Positions 9,209-18,138 of a DNA stretch of 56,095 bases are shown here, in pieces (position 1 is the first letter of the stretch; the number at the start of each line of letters is the position of its first letter). The DNA comes from Ornatilinea sp. Lineage in GTDB: Bacteria; Chloroflexota; Anaerolineae; Anaerolineales; Anaerolineaceae. Below the pieces are notes generated by a model, which did not search any database, was not told the origin of the DNA, and was given only the letters and a program-made list of their open reading frames with translations. Location of the stretch: contig JAHDQE010000022.1 of NCBI GenBank assembly GCA_018433975.1, forward strand, positions 1 to 56,095. Direction: 5' to 3'. Position numbers and translations under genes: made by a program.

Positions 9209-9514
9209 ATGAACGATGTGCTTTTAATTGTTGTGGTCCTTGTCGGTGCGATTGGAGGATTGGTCGCCGTGGCCTACTGGCTGGAAAAGCGTAGTAAAAA
9301 ATCCAATCCGGTTGACCCTGTGCTGCCCGAACCCGGACCCATGGGAAAGATAGCATTGTGGAGTTCCAGAATTTTGGTTGTGTTGATGGTGCTTGCAATT
9401 ATTGGGGCGCTGGTGCTCAAGTCTCTTCCCCTGGTCTGGTTTGCCGCAGGCTGTCTGGCTTTTTACTACATAGAAGGAATAATTTTCCGGGTCATCCGCC
9501 TGATCGGAAAGTAA
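9209..9514 (+). CDS. Small membrane protein, unknown
   Basis: 101 residues. The start at 9209 follows GGAGG at 9195-9199. One N-terminal helix (VLLIVVVLVGAIGGLVAVAYW) is followed by a basic patch and a Pro-rich loop. Two C-terminal hydrophobic segments include LVVLMVLAIIGALVL. No family is recognised. It follows the epimerase by about 135 bases. Confidence 0.6.
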   Translation: MNDVLLIVVVLVGAIGGLVAVAYWLEKRSKKSNPVDPVLPEPGPMGKIALWSSRILVVLMVLAIIGALVLKSLPLVWFAAGCLAFYYIEGIIFRVIRLIGK

Positions 9515-9929
9515 AAACTGGTATTAAGTCAGAGAAGTGTCTGACGAGTGGGGTTGATGATCACAAAGAACTTACGCAGTTCGCGGCGCTTGTATTTGGA
9601 TATACGGGGGGAATGAATATATGGATTTTTTTGTGAAGAAAACAGGTGGAATTTTGGTACGTTAGAAATGCGCCATAAATATCATGTTGATATCGATCAG
9701 GAATTAATAGAATTTGAAAAAACTATTGATTCAAGATAGAAAATTATCTGTTGAGGATTTAGAATGAGTTATTGCTCAAACCAGAGCTTTAATTGATTCT
9801 TAGATTCAACCCGTAAGAACAACAAAGGGAAAACCCTTGATTTCAGAACACCTTTTGGGGTATTCTTTGGATATTCTTCTGTTGTACTTGGTAGTTGAAT
9901 CTAAGATTCTAAATAAAAAGGAAAGGTCT
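9515..9929. other. AT-rich spacer with a possible gene remnant
   Basis: About 415 bases in which base composition drops sharply toward the sulfotransferase gene. An ATG at 9668 opens a short frame (MRHKYHVDIDQELIEFEKT) that stops after about 25 codons and continues in another frame as SVEDLE and IAQTRALIDS. It looks like decayed coding sequence of unknown origin. Confidence 0.3.
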
Positions 9930-10622
9930 ATGATAAAAACAGTAAAAACTGATGAAGAATTTTCGTCAAAATTATCACTCCCGAGCCTTCTCTATCAAAA
10001 GAGTAGCCATTTTTTTACCAAAATGTCTTTTTATCCATCTAACGTTCGATATGCCCTAACGATTTCTCAAGAGAAGAAATTTATTTTTTTTAGAGTTGCT
10101 AAAGTTGGTACAAGGACTATCTTACATCTTTTTAAGAATGCAAATGTTGAACTTACTGCAGCGCACCCTTATGATTGCCATTATCCTGTGAATAAGTATA
10201 AAGAATATTTTAAATTTGCTTTTGTTCGCAATCCTTGGGACAGACTTGTATCTTGCTGGCTCAATAAAGTAGTTAGAAGTAATCTTTATCATTTTTCTGC
10301 GGAAATGCTACCAAGAATGCAAGAATTTGAAAACTTTGTGGATTACGTTGTAGAGAATATGGATTTGGAGTGTGGTGATCTACATCTTCGTTTTCAATCG
10401 AAGCTGATCGATTTTAATCATATTGATTATTTAGGGAGATTTGAGAATTTTACAGCAGATCTGGAAGAAGTCCTTGATATATTGGGTATTGAGGGTGTGA
10501 TAGAAAAGAAAGGTGCTTCTCCAGGGAGAAAAGGATATCGAGAATATTATACAGATAGCACAAAAGATAAAGTGTACAAACTTTACAAAAGAGATATAAA
10601 AATATTTAATTACGAATTCTGA
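9930..10622 (+). CDS. Sulfotransferase family 2-like protein
   Basis: About 230 residues. The start at 9930 follows AAAAAGGAAAGG; the upstream in-frame ATG at 9837 has no such site. FFRVAKVGTRTILHLFK matches the 5'-phosphosulfate-binding loop of sulfotransferases, and FAFVRNPWDRLVSCW matches the 3'-phosphate-binding motif of the Sulfotransfer_2 family. Such enzymes move sulfate from PAPS to carbohydrates or other acceptors. The gene is strikingly AT-rich beside neighbours above 50% GC and is flanked by AT-rich non-coding DNA, so it was probably acquired. The acceptor is unknown. Confidence 0.8.
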   Translation: MIKTVKTDEEFSSKLSLPSLLYQKSSHFFTKMSFYPSNVRYALTISQEKKFIFFRVAKVGTRTILHLFKNANVELTAAHPYDCHYPVNKYKEYFKFAFVRNPWDRLVSCWLNKVVRSNLYHFSAEMLPRMQEFENFVDYVVENMDLECGDLHLRFQSKLIDFNHIDYLGRFENFTADLEEVLDILGIEGVIEKKGASPGRKGYREYYTDSTKDKVYKLYKRDIKIFNYEF

Positions 10623-10771
10623 TCTTGAGTGCTTATTGTGTTGCACAATTAAAGTTTTCTGTGATCAGGTGAATCTCTTTGAGCATTACGGCTTGCCCAA
10701 TGTATACCAGGTGAAACTTGAAATCATCTTCGCTAGGTTCTGCTTCGAGTTTACTTTCAGGAGCTTTTTTA

Positions 10772-10804
10772 AAAGAGGTGCATCATTTATAGATACACCT
10801 CTTT
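10772..10804. terminator. Hairpin between convergent genes
   Basis: A 9-bp stem AAAGAGGTG/CACCTCTTT (arms 10772-10780 and 10796-10804) lies between the sulfotransferase and flavodoxin-like genes, which converge. The T-rich arms suggest a bidirectional terminator, but the U-tract is partly inside the stem. Confidence 0.55.
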
Positions 10805-10836
10805 GATTCAACAAATGTGTTTTGCATTTTCTTCTT

Positions 10837-11322
10837 TTAATCCACCCCGCTGGTTTCCAAAATCTGCTTTGCCCAGACGGCAGCCCGTTCCAGCTCGCCG
10901 TCCTTCAGCGGGCCTTCGGTATCGGCCACAACGAAGCCGGCCGGTGCCGCGGCCTCTTTCCCGCCGGCCTTAGTGAGGCGCTTCGCGATCGGTTCGGCGG
11001 CGTAGCCGAAGAACTTCACCATGAATTTCAGGAACCCGGGGGCCTCGTCAATGTTCGTGCGGGTGTCAAACCCGGCCACTACCACGCCGTCCAGCGTGTG
11101 GGATGGGAGGCTTTTCAAAAATGCCGTGGTGGGCTTGGTGGGGTTGAAGGCCCGGGTCGGAGAGCCGACCACCAGTACACTCAACCCTTTGAGCTGTTCC
11201 AAGCCTGCCTTACCGACCTGCATCACGCCGACATCCTCCGGAGAACCGAGCGCGCTGCCAATTGCCCGGGCAATTTTTTCCGTATTGCCAAAAACCGAAT
11301 CGTAAACTACCAGTGCTTTCAT
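10837..11322 (-). CDS. Flavodoxin-domain protein
   Basis: 161 residues. The start at 11322 is chosen for the GGAGGGA eight bases upstream. The N-terminus MKALVVYDSVFGNTEKIARA carries the flavodoxin FMN-phosphate loop (SVFGNTEK). VLVVGSPTRAFNPT is the next flavin-facing loop, and the 50s-loop Trp of classical flavodoxins is absent. Proteins of this kind are FMN electron carriers or quinone-reductase-like; the partner is unknown. It converges on the sulfotransferase gene. Confidence 0.85.
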   Translation of the reverse strand: MKALVVYDSVFGNTEKIARAIGSALGSPEDVGVMQVGKAGLEQLKGLSVLVVGSPTRAFNPTKPTTAFLKSLPSHTLDGVVVAGFDTRTNIDEAPGFLKFMVKFFGYAAEPIAKRLTKAGGKEAAAPAGFVVADTEGPLKDGELERAAVWAKQILETSGVD

Positions 11323-11491
11323 TGGGAAATCCCTCCATTTTTCCGGATCAAAATCTTTAATGATTATAAGAAACCCGGCGCCGTAAAACAAGATGGTGGC
11401 CTGGATGAGTCGGTGGTATCATCAACTCTGTAAAGTGGTTTAACGTAAAAAGACGGGCATCTGCCCGATTTATAGGAAGGAAATAAAGTTA

Positions 11492-11686
11492 ATGGATGGA
11501 ACCAGACGAAGTGATATTAAACCGGGCATGCGGGTGCGGATTGTGCTCAAGAAGGACCAGCCCACCGGAAAGCTGACCGAAGGGGTGGTGAAGGACTTAC
11601 TGACCAAATCGCCGACCCACCCGCACGGCATCAAGGTGCGGCTGGAGAGCGGCGCGGTGGGGCGGGTCAAGGAGATCCTGGGGTAA
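11492..11686 (+). CDS. YwbE family protein
   Basis: 64 residues with RSDIKPGMRVRIVLKKDQ at the N-terminus, GVVKDLLTKSPTHPHGIKV and GRVKEIL, the full pattern of the YwbE (DUF2196) family. These are tiny beta-rich proteins of unknown function, probably nucleic-acid binding given the KOW-like basic strand. It is full length and preceded by AGGAAG. It is monocistronic. Confidence 0.9.
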   Translation: MDGTRRSDIKPGMRVRIVLKKDQPTGKLTEGVVKDLLTKSPTHPHGIKVRLESGAVGRVKEILG

Positions 11687-11726
11687 GCAAGGTATCCTAT
11701 TTTGGCTTTTATTAACATTCCCTGCG

Positions 11727-11825
11727 TGTCTTTGCGAACGAGCGGAGCGAGTGTGGCAAACTCCCGATGGCAAAAACGCAGGGTTGCTCATCAGAAGGGA
11801 AATCACCCGCTTGCTCGCGACGACA
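11727..11825. repeat. Degenerate palindromic REP/MITE-like element
   Basis: A 99-base element with imperfect 18-base terminal inverted repeats: TGTCTTTGCGAACGAGCG at the left and the complement of TGTCGTCGCGAGCAAGCG at the right, 14 of 18 matching. The text (tgcgaacgagcggagcgag, gcttgctcgcgac) resembles the widespread family of short dispersed palindromes built on tgtcattgcgag. Only one copy was noticed in this window. It lies in the 437-base gap before the helicase gene. Confidence 0.6.
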
Positions 11826-12123
11826 TAAAATCTTGAGCCGTACAGCCTTGCGGTGTGCAAAAAACGCTTTTCGGAAAGACGTGTTATAATGCTGTCTGCT
11901 TGGTTAGCATCTGCCCGTAGCGGCATATGCCGGAAAACCAAAAACGTAAATCGTTGGGCTGGTCTCGAAATTCCAGCCACAATGCGGCGAGGAAGGTCAG
12001 TTTTGCCCCATTGTCCTGACGAAAATTCGAAACAAGTTCAGCAGTCCCCTTTGTTAGTACCTTTTGAGCGTCCGCTCGATTCCCCTGACATCTGTGTAAG
12101 ACTTCTGAAGAACAGGAATATTT

Positions 12124-13443
12124 GTGAACTTTAATCAGTTAGAACTGGATCCGCGCCTTGCGGTGGGGATCAAACGCGTCGGCTATCAAACACCAACGCC
12201 CATTCAGGAAGCGGCCATTCCGGCAGCTCTGGAAGGACATGACTTAATCGGTACGGCACAAACCGGGACCGGAAAAACGGCTGCTTTCGTGCTGCCGATA
12301 TTAAATAAATTGATGACCGGACGTCTGCGCCAGACGCGGGCGTTGATTGTAACCCCAACCCGGGAGCTGGCAGAACAGATTCATCAAAACATCCGCGAGT
12401 TAAGCGCGGGCACTCGTCTGCGAAGCGCCACCATCTACGGCGGGGTCGGCGCCGCACCACAGATCGAAGCCCTGCGGAGCGGGGTGGAAATCCTGGTGGC
12501 CTGCCCGGGGCGGCTGCTCGACCAGATTCAAAGCGGCTACGCCAAACTGGACCGGGTGGAAATCCTGGTGCTGGATGAAGCCGACCGCATGCTGGATATG
12601 GGCTTCTTGCCCGACGTGCAGCGCATCCTGAAATATGTCCCCAAAGAACGGCAGACCATGCTGTTTTCGGCGACCTTTCCCCAAGAGATCGAGGATCTGG
12701 CGGCACAGACGCTGTACCAACCCCAACGTATCGCGGTGGACATCAGCCGGCCGGCGCATACTGTGGAGCACGCGCTGTATCCGGTGCCGCGCCATCTCAA
12801 GCGCCCCCTGCTGCTGGCGCTCCTGAAGAAGACCGATATCGATTCGGTGCTGGTCTTCACCCGTACCAAACGCCGCGCCCAGCGCCTGGCCCACCAGCTC
12901 GGACAGGCGGGCTACCGTGCTACCAGCCTGCATGGAGACCGGACCCAGGGCCAACGCCAATCTGCGCTGAAGGGTTTCCGGAACGGTACCTACCAGATCA
13001 TGGTGGCGACGGATATCGCCGCGCGAGGCCTGGATGTGGACGGGATTTCGCATGTCATCAATTATGATATGCCCGATACCGCCGATGCTTATATCCACCG
13101 CATTGGACGGACAGGACGGGCGGAGAAGACGGGCGACGCGTTCACCTTTATCACCTCGGAAGACGAAGATCTGGTCTCAACATTGGAGAAAATCATGGGC
13201 GAGCCCCTGGCTCGAGAACGCCTGCCTGATTTTGATTATCAGGCGCCGATGGTCCAGGGACAGGCTTTGCCGAAGAACTCTCCAAAGTCGGAGACGGCAA
13301 ACGGCCGCAAGCCTGCCAGCAGGACGGATGGCAAACCGGCCCGCAAGGAAGATCGTCATGCGGGCAGCAAAGCTGGGCATAAGACCGGCCACAAAGCTGG
13401 TCAGTCTTCGAAGAGCCGGCAGCGGAGCACGCAGCGGGTCTAA
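12124..13443 (+). CDS. DEAD-box ATP-dependent RNA helicase
   Basis: 439 residues starting at a GTG preceded by CAGGAAT. All superfamily 2 motifs are present in order: Q-motif (GYQTPTPIQEAAIP), motif I AQTGTGKT (45-52), Ia PTRELAEQ, Ib PGRLLDQ, II DEAD, III SATFP, IV LVFTRT, V ATDIAARGLDV and VI HRIGRTGRAE. The tail from about residue 385 is basic and low-complexity (repeated GHKTGHKAG-like units), as in RhlE/CsdA-type helicases, where it aids RNA binding. The protein unwinds short RNA duplexes in ribosome assembly or mRNA decay. Single gene with its own terminator. Confidence 0.95.
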   Translation: MNFNQLELDPRLAVGIKRVGYQTPTPIQEAAIPAALEGHDLIGTAQTGTGKTAAFVLPILNKLMTGRLRQTRALIVTPTRELAEQIHQNIRELSAGTRLRSATIYGGVGAAPQIEALRSGVEILVACPGRLLDQIQSGYAKLDRVEILVLDEADRMLDMGFLPDVQRILKYVPKERQTMLFSATFPQEIEDLAAQTLYQPQRIAVDISRPAHTVEHALYPVPRHLKRPLLLALLKKTDIDSVLVFTRTKRRAQRLAHQLGQAGYRATSLHGDRTQGQRQSALKGFRNGTYQIMVATDIAARGLDVDGISHVINYDMPDTADAYIHRIGRTGRAEKTGDAFTFITSEDEDLVSTLEKIMGEPLARERLPDFDYQAPMVQGQALPKNSPKSETANGRKPASRTDGKPARKEDRHAGSKAGHKTGHKAGQSSKSRQRSTQRV

Positions 13444-13465
13444 AGATCGTCATTGAGAATCATCC

Positions 13466-13503
13466 AGAGAGAAGCGCACACCAGCGCTTCTCTCTTTGTT
13501 TTA
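13466..13503 (+). terminator. DEAD-box helicase terminator
   Basis: A perfect 12-bp stem AGAGAGAAGCGC/GCGCTTCTCTCT (13466-13477 and 13484-13495) with loop ACACCA is followed by TTGTTTT, 23 bases after the stop. A canonical intrinsic terminator, unrelated to the DUF35-type terminators further right. Confidence 0.85.
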
Positions 13504-13635
13504 AAAAGAAGTGTCCTGCGGAAATGAGAGAAAGGAAGATATTATTTCGCGGCTTTTCCAGCGGCGGCTGTGCTAGAATGGATTTATCCTTCAGGGTGGA
13601 AAAGTGATCCGATCCGTGAAGCCACAGGAGGTAGT

Positions 13636-14889
13636 TTGCCAAAAAAAGTACATGAAACCGGAAAAATAACAGGCAGAGAAAACAACGCATTCCTGCGGAT
13701 AGCGCTGGTAACCGCTGTGATGCTGCTCCTGGTGGGCCTGCTGGCGGTGGGCATCCACACGGCGCTTAAAGACAACACCCTCGGCGGAGATTTTTACATC
13801 TTCTGGAAGGCCGGCCGGGCGTTTTTCTTTGAACGAGCCGATCCCTACGGTGAGGAAGTAACCCGCCAGGTGCAGATGGGCTATTATAACGGGCGGCTGG
13901 CCGGGCCGGGGGAAGACCCGATGAAGTTTGCTTACCCGGCTTATGTCCTCCTGCCGATCTACCCCCTGTTGTGGCTGCCTTTTGATTGGGCACAGGCGGC
14001 CTGGATGGCGTTCAATATTTTACTGGTGTCCGGCGTGCTGCTGGGCGTACTGCGTGCGGGTCAAAAGTGGGTGGGGATAGCCGTGCTGTTCCTGTATCAG
14101 ATGGCGTTCGGCCTGATTTTGGGGAATTTTGTTGTTGCCATCTTTGCCGTACTGGTGTGGGTGTTGGACCGGCTGCTTTCAGACAGGCTGGATTCGGTTC
14201 CGACACAGGTGCTGGCGGGGCTGGTCCTGGCCTGGACCACAGCCAAGCCGCAGTTCGTCTGGCTGTATGGGGCTTTTATCCTGCTGTACAGCCTGCGGAA
14301 GAAGCGCACGGCCCTGTTGGGGAGTTTTTTTCTTGGATTGGCGGCGCTGGGAGGCATTTCGCTGGCCGTGCGTCCCGATTGGCCGCTGAGCTGGCTGCGG
14401 CGGGTTACGGAATATTCGGGCTATTTGCCGGTGGAACCATTTCTGAAAACCACTTTGCGGTTTATGGTTGGGGCGCAGTTCCTGCCGGTGGTGATGGGGG
14501 GAATCTATCTGGTGGTTCTGGCGCTGTCGGCCTATCTGCTGTGGCGCTGGTACCGCGGCGAAACCACAGACCTGCTGGTTTTGAGCTGGTGCGGGTTCGC
14601 GGTCTATCTGCTGCACCCGACCGGGATCTCTTACGAACAGTTGAGTTTTGTGATTCCTCTGGTCTTGTGGACAGCCCACAGCAAGCCGCACCCGGCTGCG
14701 CTGGTGCTGATATGGGGCGGCGGCCTGGTGTCGTCATACGTCTTTTTTACCCTCAGCATACTGGGGACGATTCCTTGGGCGGACCACTACCTTCCTTTTA
14801 TGCTGTACCTGGTGTGGCTGGCGTGGTTTACGATTTGGAACAGAGCGAAAGGGGACGAACAGGATGGTAGGGGGCGCCAAACGGTCTGA
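13636..14889 (+). CDS. Multi-pass membrane protein, GT87/DUF2029-like
   Basis: About 417 residues when started at the TTG at 13636, which sits four bases after AGGAGG; a GTG at 13570 would add an unlikely leader. Around ten hydrophobic segments are present. The first external loop GGDFYIFWKAGRAFFFERADPYG has the D-F-x-x-[FY]-x-A-G layout of the GT87 mannosyltransferase family (PimE-like), with FAYPAYVLLPIYPLLW following. Such enzymes transfer mannose from polyprenyl-phosphate mannose to envelope lipids. The catalytic Asp of that loop appears present. The acceptor is not deducible. Confidence 0.75.
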   Translation: MPKKVHETGKITGRENNAFLRIALVTAVMLLLVGLLAVGIHTALKDNTLGGDFYIFWKAGRAFFFERADPYGEEVTRQVQMGYYNGRLAGPGEDPMKFAYPAYVLLPIYPLLWLPFDWAQAAWMAFNILLVSGVLLGVLRAGQKWVGIAVLFLYQMAFGLILGNFVVAIFAVLVWVLDRLLSDRLDSVPTQVLAGLVLAWTTAKPQFVWLYGAFILLYSLRKKRTALLGSFFLGLAALGGISLAVRPDWPLSWLRRVTEYSGYLPVEPFLKTTLRFMVGAQFLPVVMGGIYLVVLALSAYLLWRWYRGETTDLLVLSWCGFAVYLLHPTGISYEQLSFVIPLVLWTAHSKPHPAALVLIWGGGLVSSYVFFTLSILGTIPWADHYLPFMLYLVWLAWFTIWNRAKGDEQDGRGRQTV

Positions 14890-14931
14890 ACAGCCTCCGA
14901 GCCCTGTATGGGCCAGACCCTTAATCTTGTT

Positions 14932-15192
14932 TTATGGAATGTCAGGGTTAACCCGGTAGACTTCATCCCCGGCCCGTACGCGGTCATTGACTTTCATGGC
15001 AACTTCCTGGCCTGGGCCGACAGCGGTGAGTTTTTGATGGTTGATTTCCAGCGAATCCACCGGTTGTTCAAAATCGGTGGAAAATCCCAGAAATTGAACC
15101 CAATCTCCCAGTTTCAGCCCGGCATTCAGAGCTAAAACTGCGACACCAATCCGGTTATAGTAATGGGTAACTTTTCCGATGGGGTTTGTCAT
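14932..15192 (-). CDS. Small translation-factor-like beta-barrel protein
   Basis: 86 residues behind a strong AAAGGAGG. The sequence IGKVTHYYNRIGVAVLAL, LKLGDWVQFLG and KVNDRVRAGDEVYRV fits the domain-2 beta-barrel fold of elongation factors, seen as a stand-alone family often annotated 'translation elongation factor-like protein' and as a partner of U32 peptidases. It has no GTPase domain, so an EF-Tu-like activity is not implied. Confidence 0.75.
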   Translation of the reverse strand: MTNPIGKVTHYYNRIGVAVLALNAGLKLGDWVQFLGFSTDFEQPVDSLEINHQKLTAVGPGQEVAMKVNDRVRAGDEVYRVNPDIP

Positions 15193-15351
15193 GGTTCTGC
15201 CTCCTTTTTATTCTATTTCATGAATAAGATTGGTTCAAGAAGGCGTCTGTGTTCTTTCTATCAGTGTATCGAATCGACGGGGTAATTTCAAGCTGGTCAG
15301 ATAGCCCGGAAGGAGTAAAATAGGTTTATTCAGAAAATGGAGGATGGAACC

Positions 15352-15648
15352 ATGAAGATCGTCTCGCCTTCGGAAGAAGTTGGACAGGATGTGATAGTGA
15401 CAGTGTTGAGCCAGACCGGGCACTGCGGCGCCGGATACCAACCCGGTGATAAGGTCTCGTTCTGCGGCTATGATATTGAGGGCAAACTGTGCATCCACGC
15501 GTTGTACAGTTTGCTGCCGAAAGTGTTCGCCATGAAATACGGCGCGACCTTCCCGTGGCTGGATGATCCGGATGTCACCACGCATGCCTGCCCGGACGCT
15601 ACCAACCCGGTGGTTTTTGAGCTGCGGCGTATTCCAAAAAAGGAGTGA
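15352..15648 (+). CDS. TIGR04076 family protein
   Basis: 98 residues from the ATG at 15352, preceded by TGGAGGA. Four conserved Cys occur in GHCGAGYQPGDK, FCGYDIEGKLC and THACPDATNPVVFELR, matching the TIGR04076 family. The paired Cys suggest a metal or redox site; the function is unknown. It is divergent from the EF-like gene with a short shared upstream region. Confidence 0.85.
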   Translation: MKIVSPSEEVGQDVIVTVLSQTGHCGAGYQPGDKVSFCGYDIEGKLCIHALYSLLPKVFAMKYGATFPWLDDPDVTTHACPDATNPVVFELRRIPKKE

Positions 15649-15771
15649 GTCCCCACTTGCCGTGCTGGGCGCGGGAGCGATGGAGGGTTGTCTAAGGTTA
15701 TAACTTGAGAACGTGAAAGAGGCCCTCAAGCCTGTTATACTGTGAGAAACACAAGAAAAGAAGGTTAATTA

Positions 15772-16062
15772 ATGGAAAAGAAACTGGTTGAAATCTATGC
15801 CGCCGAAGGGATTCTTTCGGGAGAAATCATGCAGATGTTTCTGCAATCGATGGGAATTGATGCCACAGCCGTTCAGGAAAGTGCCGGTGTGACTTTGGGG
15901 CTGACCGTTTCCGAACTGGGTGAAGCTAAAGTTTATGTTCCGGAAGACCAGGTGGAGCAGGCCAAGGAAATTTTGGAAGGGTTGAAACGCGGAGATTATG
16001 AACTCCCGGAGGACCTTTCGGCCGAATCGGATGAGGGTGAGCTGGACTCGACCGATTCTTAA
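15772..16062 (+). CDS. DUF2007 domain protein
   Basis: 96 residues. LVEIYAAEGILSGEIMQMFLQSMGIDA and the later VYVPEDQVEQAKEILEGL match DUF2007, a PII-like small alpha/beta fold called 'putative signal transducing protein'. The acidic C-terminal tail is typical of the family. AAGAAGG precedes the ATG. Single gene; partner unknown. Confidence 0.8.
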   Translation: MEKKLVEIYAAEGILSGEIMQMFLQSMGIDATAVQESAGVTLGLTVSELGEAKVYVPEDQVEQAKEILEGLKRGDYELPEDLSAESDEGELDSTDS

Positions 16063-16340
16063 GAGATTTGAGATAACCAAATCAGGGAACAGGCCGCGCG
16101 AGAGGGATGCGGCTGCTCCCGAATGGTCTGTAGCCGGGATTCCGGCGCCAGACCTTAAACTTTTTAAATGAATAGCCTTTGATAAAGTCTTGCATTGTCC
16201 GGATGATCCGATTAGTATAAGAATGTAAACAGACATCCATCAGACATTCCGGGTGTATGGAGTTATGGAAAGAAATCCGTTTTTAGAAATGAACGGGATT
16301 GCACAATAACCCCGAATTGGAATAGAAGGAGGAATGCGAA

Positions 16341-16859
16341 ATGGCAAAAGTTGGAATGTTTTATGGCTCGACAACCGGCAACACGGAAACTGCCGCAGAT
16401 CTGATCCAGAAAGAATTTGGCAAGCTGGGAGCGGATTTGCTGGATGTTTTTAATGTTGCGGATGCAAACGTTGCAAAGATGGCGGATTATGATTGTTTGA
16501 TCCTGGGGTCTTCCTCCTGGGGAGATGGCGAGTTGCAGGATGATTGGGATGAAGTCTGGAATGAGGTGGGTAAACTGGATTTAAGCGGCAAGAAAGTGGC
16601 GCTTTTTGGCCTGGGCGATCAGTTTGGCTTCTCGGATACTTTTCAGGATGCGCTCAAGGTGCTGGCCGATAAGGTCAAGGAATTAGGCGGCGAAGTGGTG
16701 GGTATGTGGCCGAATGAAGGTTATGAGTTTGATGATTCGGCAGCCCTGATGGGAGATAAATTTCTCGGACTTTCTCTGGATGAGGATAACCAGAGCGAGT
16801 TAACCCCGGAACGGGTTAAAGCCTGGGTGGCTCAACTGAAAGATGAATTTGGTTTGTAA
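16341..16859 (+). CDS. Long-chain flavodoxin
   Basis: 172 residues, the length of long-chain flavodoxins. The FMN phosphate loop is GSTTGNTETAA at residues 9-19. SSSWGDGELQDDW carries the 50s-loop Trp, and GLGDQFGFSDTF is the second flavin loop. The long-chain insertion around VGMWPNEGYEF is present. It is a cytosolic low-potential electron carrier that substitutes for ferredoxin; the radical SAM enzyme directly downstream is a plausible client. GAAGGAGG precedes the start. A terminator separates the two genes. Confidence 0.95.
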   Translation: MAKVGMFYGSTTGNTETAADLIQKEFGKLGADLLDVFNVADANVAKMADYDCLILGSSSWGDGELQDDWDEVWNEVGKLDLSGKKVALFGLGDQFGFSDTFQDALKVLADKVKELGGEVVGMWPNEGYEFDDSAALMGDKFLGLSLDEDNQSELTPERVKAWVAQLKDEFGL

Positions 16860-16879
16860 TTTGTTCCCGTTTTAAAATG

Positions 16880-16932
16880 ACAGGCCTCCGCCACGGACAC
16901 CGTGTTGGAGGTCTGTATTTTTAAGCAGGTGA
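16880..16932 (+). terminator. Flavodoxin terminator
   Basis: The stem ACAGGCCTCC/GGAGGTCTGT (16880-16889 and 16917-16926, one G-U pair) with an internal CACGG/CCGTG hairpin is followed by ATTTTT, 20 bases after the flavodoxin stop. Confidence 0.8.
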
Positions 16933-16964
16933 AATGAGTATAATCAAATTGGAGGTAAAAAAAG

Positions 16965-18083
16965 ATGCCAGAGACTCTTGCAGAAATTTTGGATGAACTG
17001 ACCATGCCTGGCCAGCTTTTCAAAAAACTGGATAAGGATGCGGTGCAGTGTTCTGCCTGTGCACATCGCTGTGTTCTTAAACCGGGGCAGCGCGGCATCT
17101 GCAATGTGCGTTTTAACCGGGATGGCGTTCTGCGCGTGCCCGTGGGCTATGTGATCTCTGCCCAGACGGACCCGATTGAGAAAAAACCTTTTGCGCATTT
17201 CCTGCCCGGAAGCGATGCGCTATCTTTTGGAATGGTGGGGTGCAATTTCCACTGTGATTTCTGCCAGAACTGGACGACTGCCCAGGCGCTGTGCGAGCCG
17301 GCGGCCCATTTGGGACCGGAGTATATCCGGCAAATCACACCGGAAAAGATGATTGCTTACGGCCGGCAGACCGGGGCTCAGGTGGTCGCCTCTACTTATA
17401 ACGAGCCGTTGATCACCACTGAATGGGCTGTGGAGATTTTTCGGCAGGCCAAACTGGCCGGGATGAAATGCGTGTATGTCTCCAACGGATTTGCCACGCC
17501 GGAGGTGTTGAAATATCTTCTGCCGCATCTGGATGGTTTTAAAATTGATCTAAAATCGATGCAGCCTGAACATTACCGCGAGATGGGCGGCAGGCTGAAA
17601 CCAGTGCTGGAGACCATCCAGGAAGCGGTGGAAGCGGGGCTATGGGTTGAGGTGGTTACCCTGCTGATTCCGGGTTTCAATGACAGCCGGGAAGAGATGT
17701 GGGAAACGGCGCGGTTTCTGACCTCTGTATCGCCGGATATTCCCTGGCATGTTACCGCCTTTCATCCGGATTATAAGCGGAGGGATGTGGGCTCCACGCC
17801 TGCTTCGACTTTGCGGTTGGCGGCAGAGGTCGGGCAGGAAGCGGGGCTGAGATATGTTTATGCGGGGAATTTGTCCGGACGGGTGGGCTCGCTGGAGAAT
17901 ACGTACTGCCCTTACTGCCAGACTTTGCTGATTGAGCGGCGGGGTTTTTCGATCCTGGACTATAAGATTACTGCTGCAGGAAAATGCCCGAAGTGTGGTA
18001 CCGATATTGCTGGGGTGTGGCCGGATCGGCCGGAAGAGGTGAACCGGGGAAGCTGGGGCCTGCCGCGGCGGGTGAGCTGGTAG
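16965..18083 (+). CDS. amrS: AmmeMemoRadiSam-system radical SAM enzyme
   Basis: 372 residues. The N-terminal CSACAHRCVLKPGQRGIC cluster and the radical SAM triad C93/C97/C100 in GCNFHCDFCQNW are the hallmarks of AmrS (PflA-like). The C-terminal CPYCQTLLIERRGF plus KCPKCG forms a zinc-ribbon-like end. The family co-occurs with AmmeMemoRadiSam A and B (Memo-like) proteins, but neither is in this window. The reaction is not firmly established. GGAGG precedes the start. The gene converges on the transglycosylase gene. Confidence 0.9.
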   Translation: MPETLAEILDELTMPGQLFKKLDKDAVQCSACAHRCVLKPGQRGICNVRFNRDGVLRVPVGYVISAQTDPIEKKPFAHFLPGSDALSFGMVGCNFHCDFCQNWTTAQALCEPAAHLGPEYIRQITPEKMIAYGRQTGAQVVASTYNEPLITTEWAVEIFRQAKLAGMKCVYVSNGFATPEVLKYLLPHLDGFKIDLKSMQPEHYREMGGRLKPVLETIQEAVEAGLWVEVVTLLIPGFNDSREEMWETARFLTSVSPDIPWHVTAFHPDYKRRDVGSTPASTLRLAAEVGQEAGLRYVYAGNLSGRVGSLENTYCPYCQTLLIERRGFSILDYKITAAGKCPKCGTDIAGVWPDRPEEVNRGSWGLPRRVSW

Positions 18084-18138
18084 GAATCCTTCAGCATTTC
18101 ACCCCTATAGTTACTTCTGGAGGAGGAACAGGGATTGA

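Noticed and set aside
12170..13098. Long minus-strand open frames opposite the DEAD-box helicase
   Set aside because: They mirror a GC-rich gene with all helicase motifs on the plus strand and show no recognisable protein features or ribosome-binding sites.
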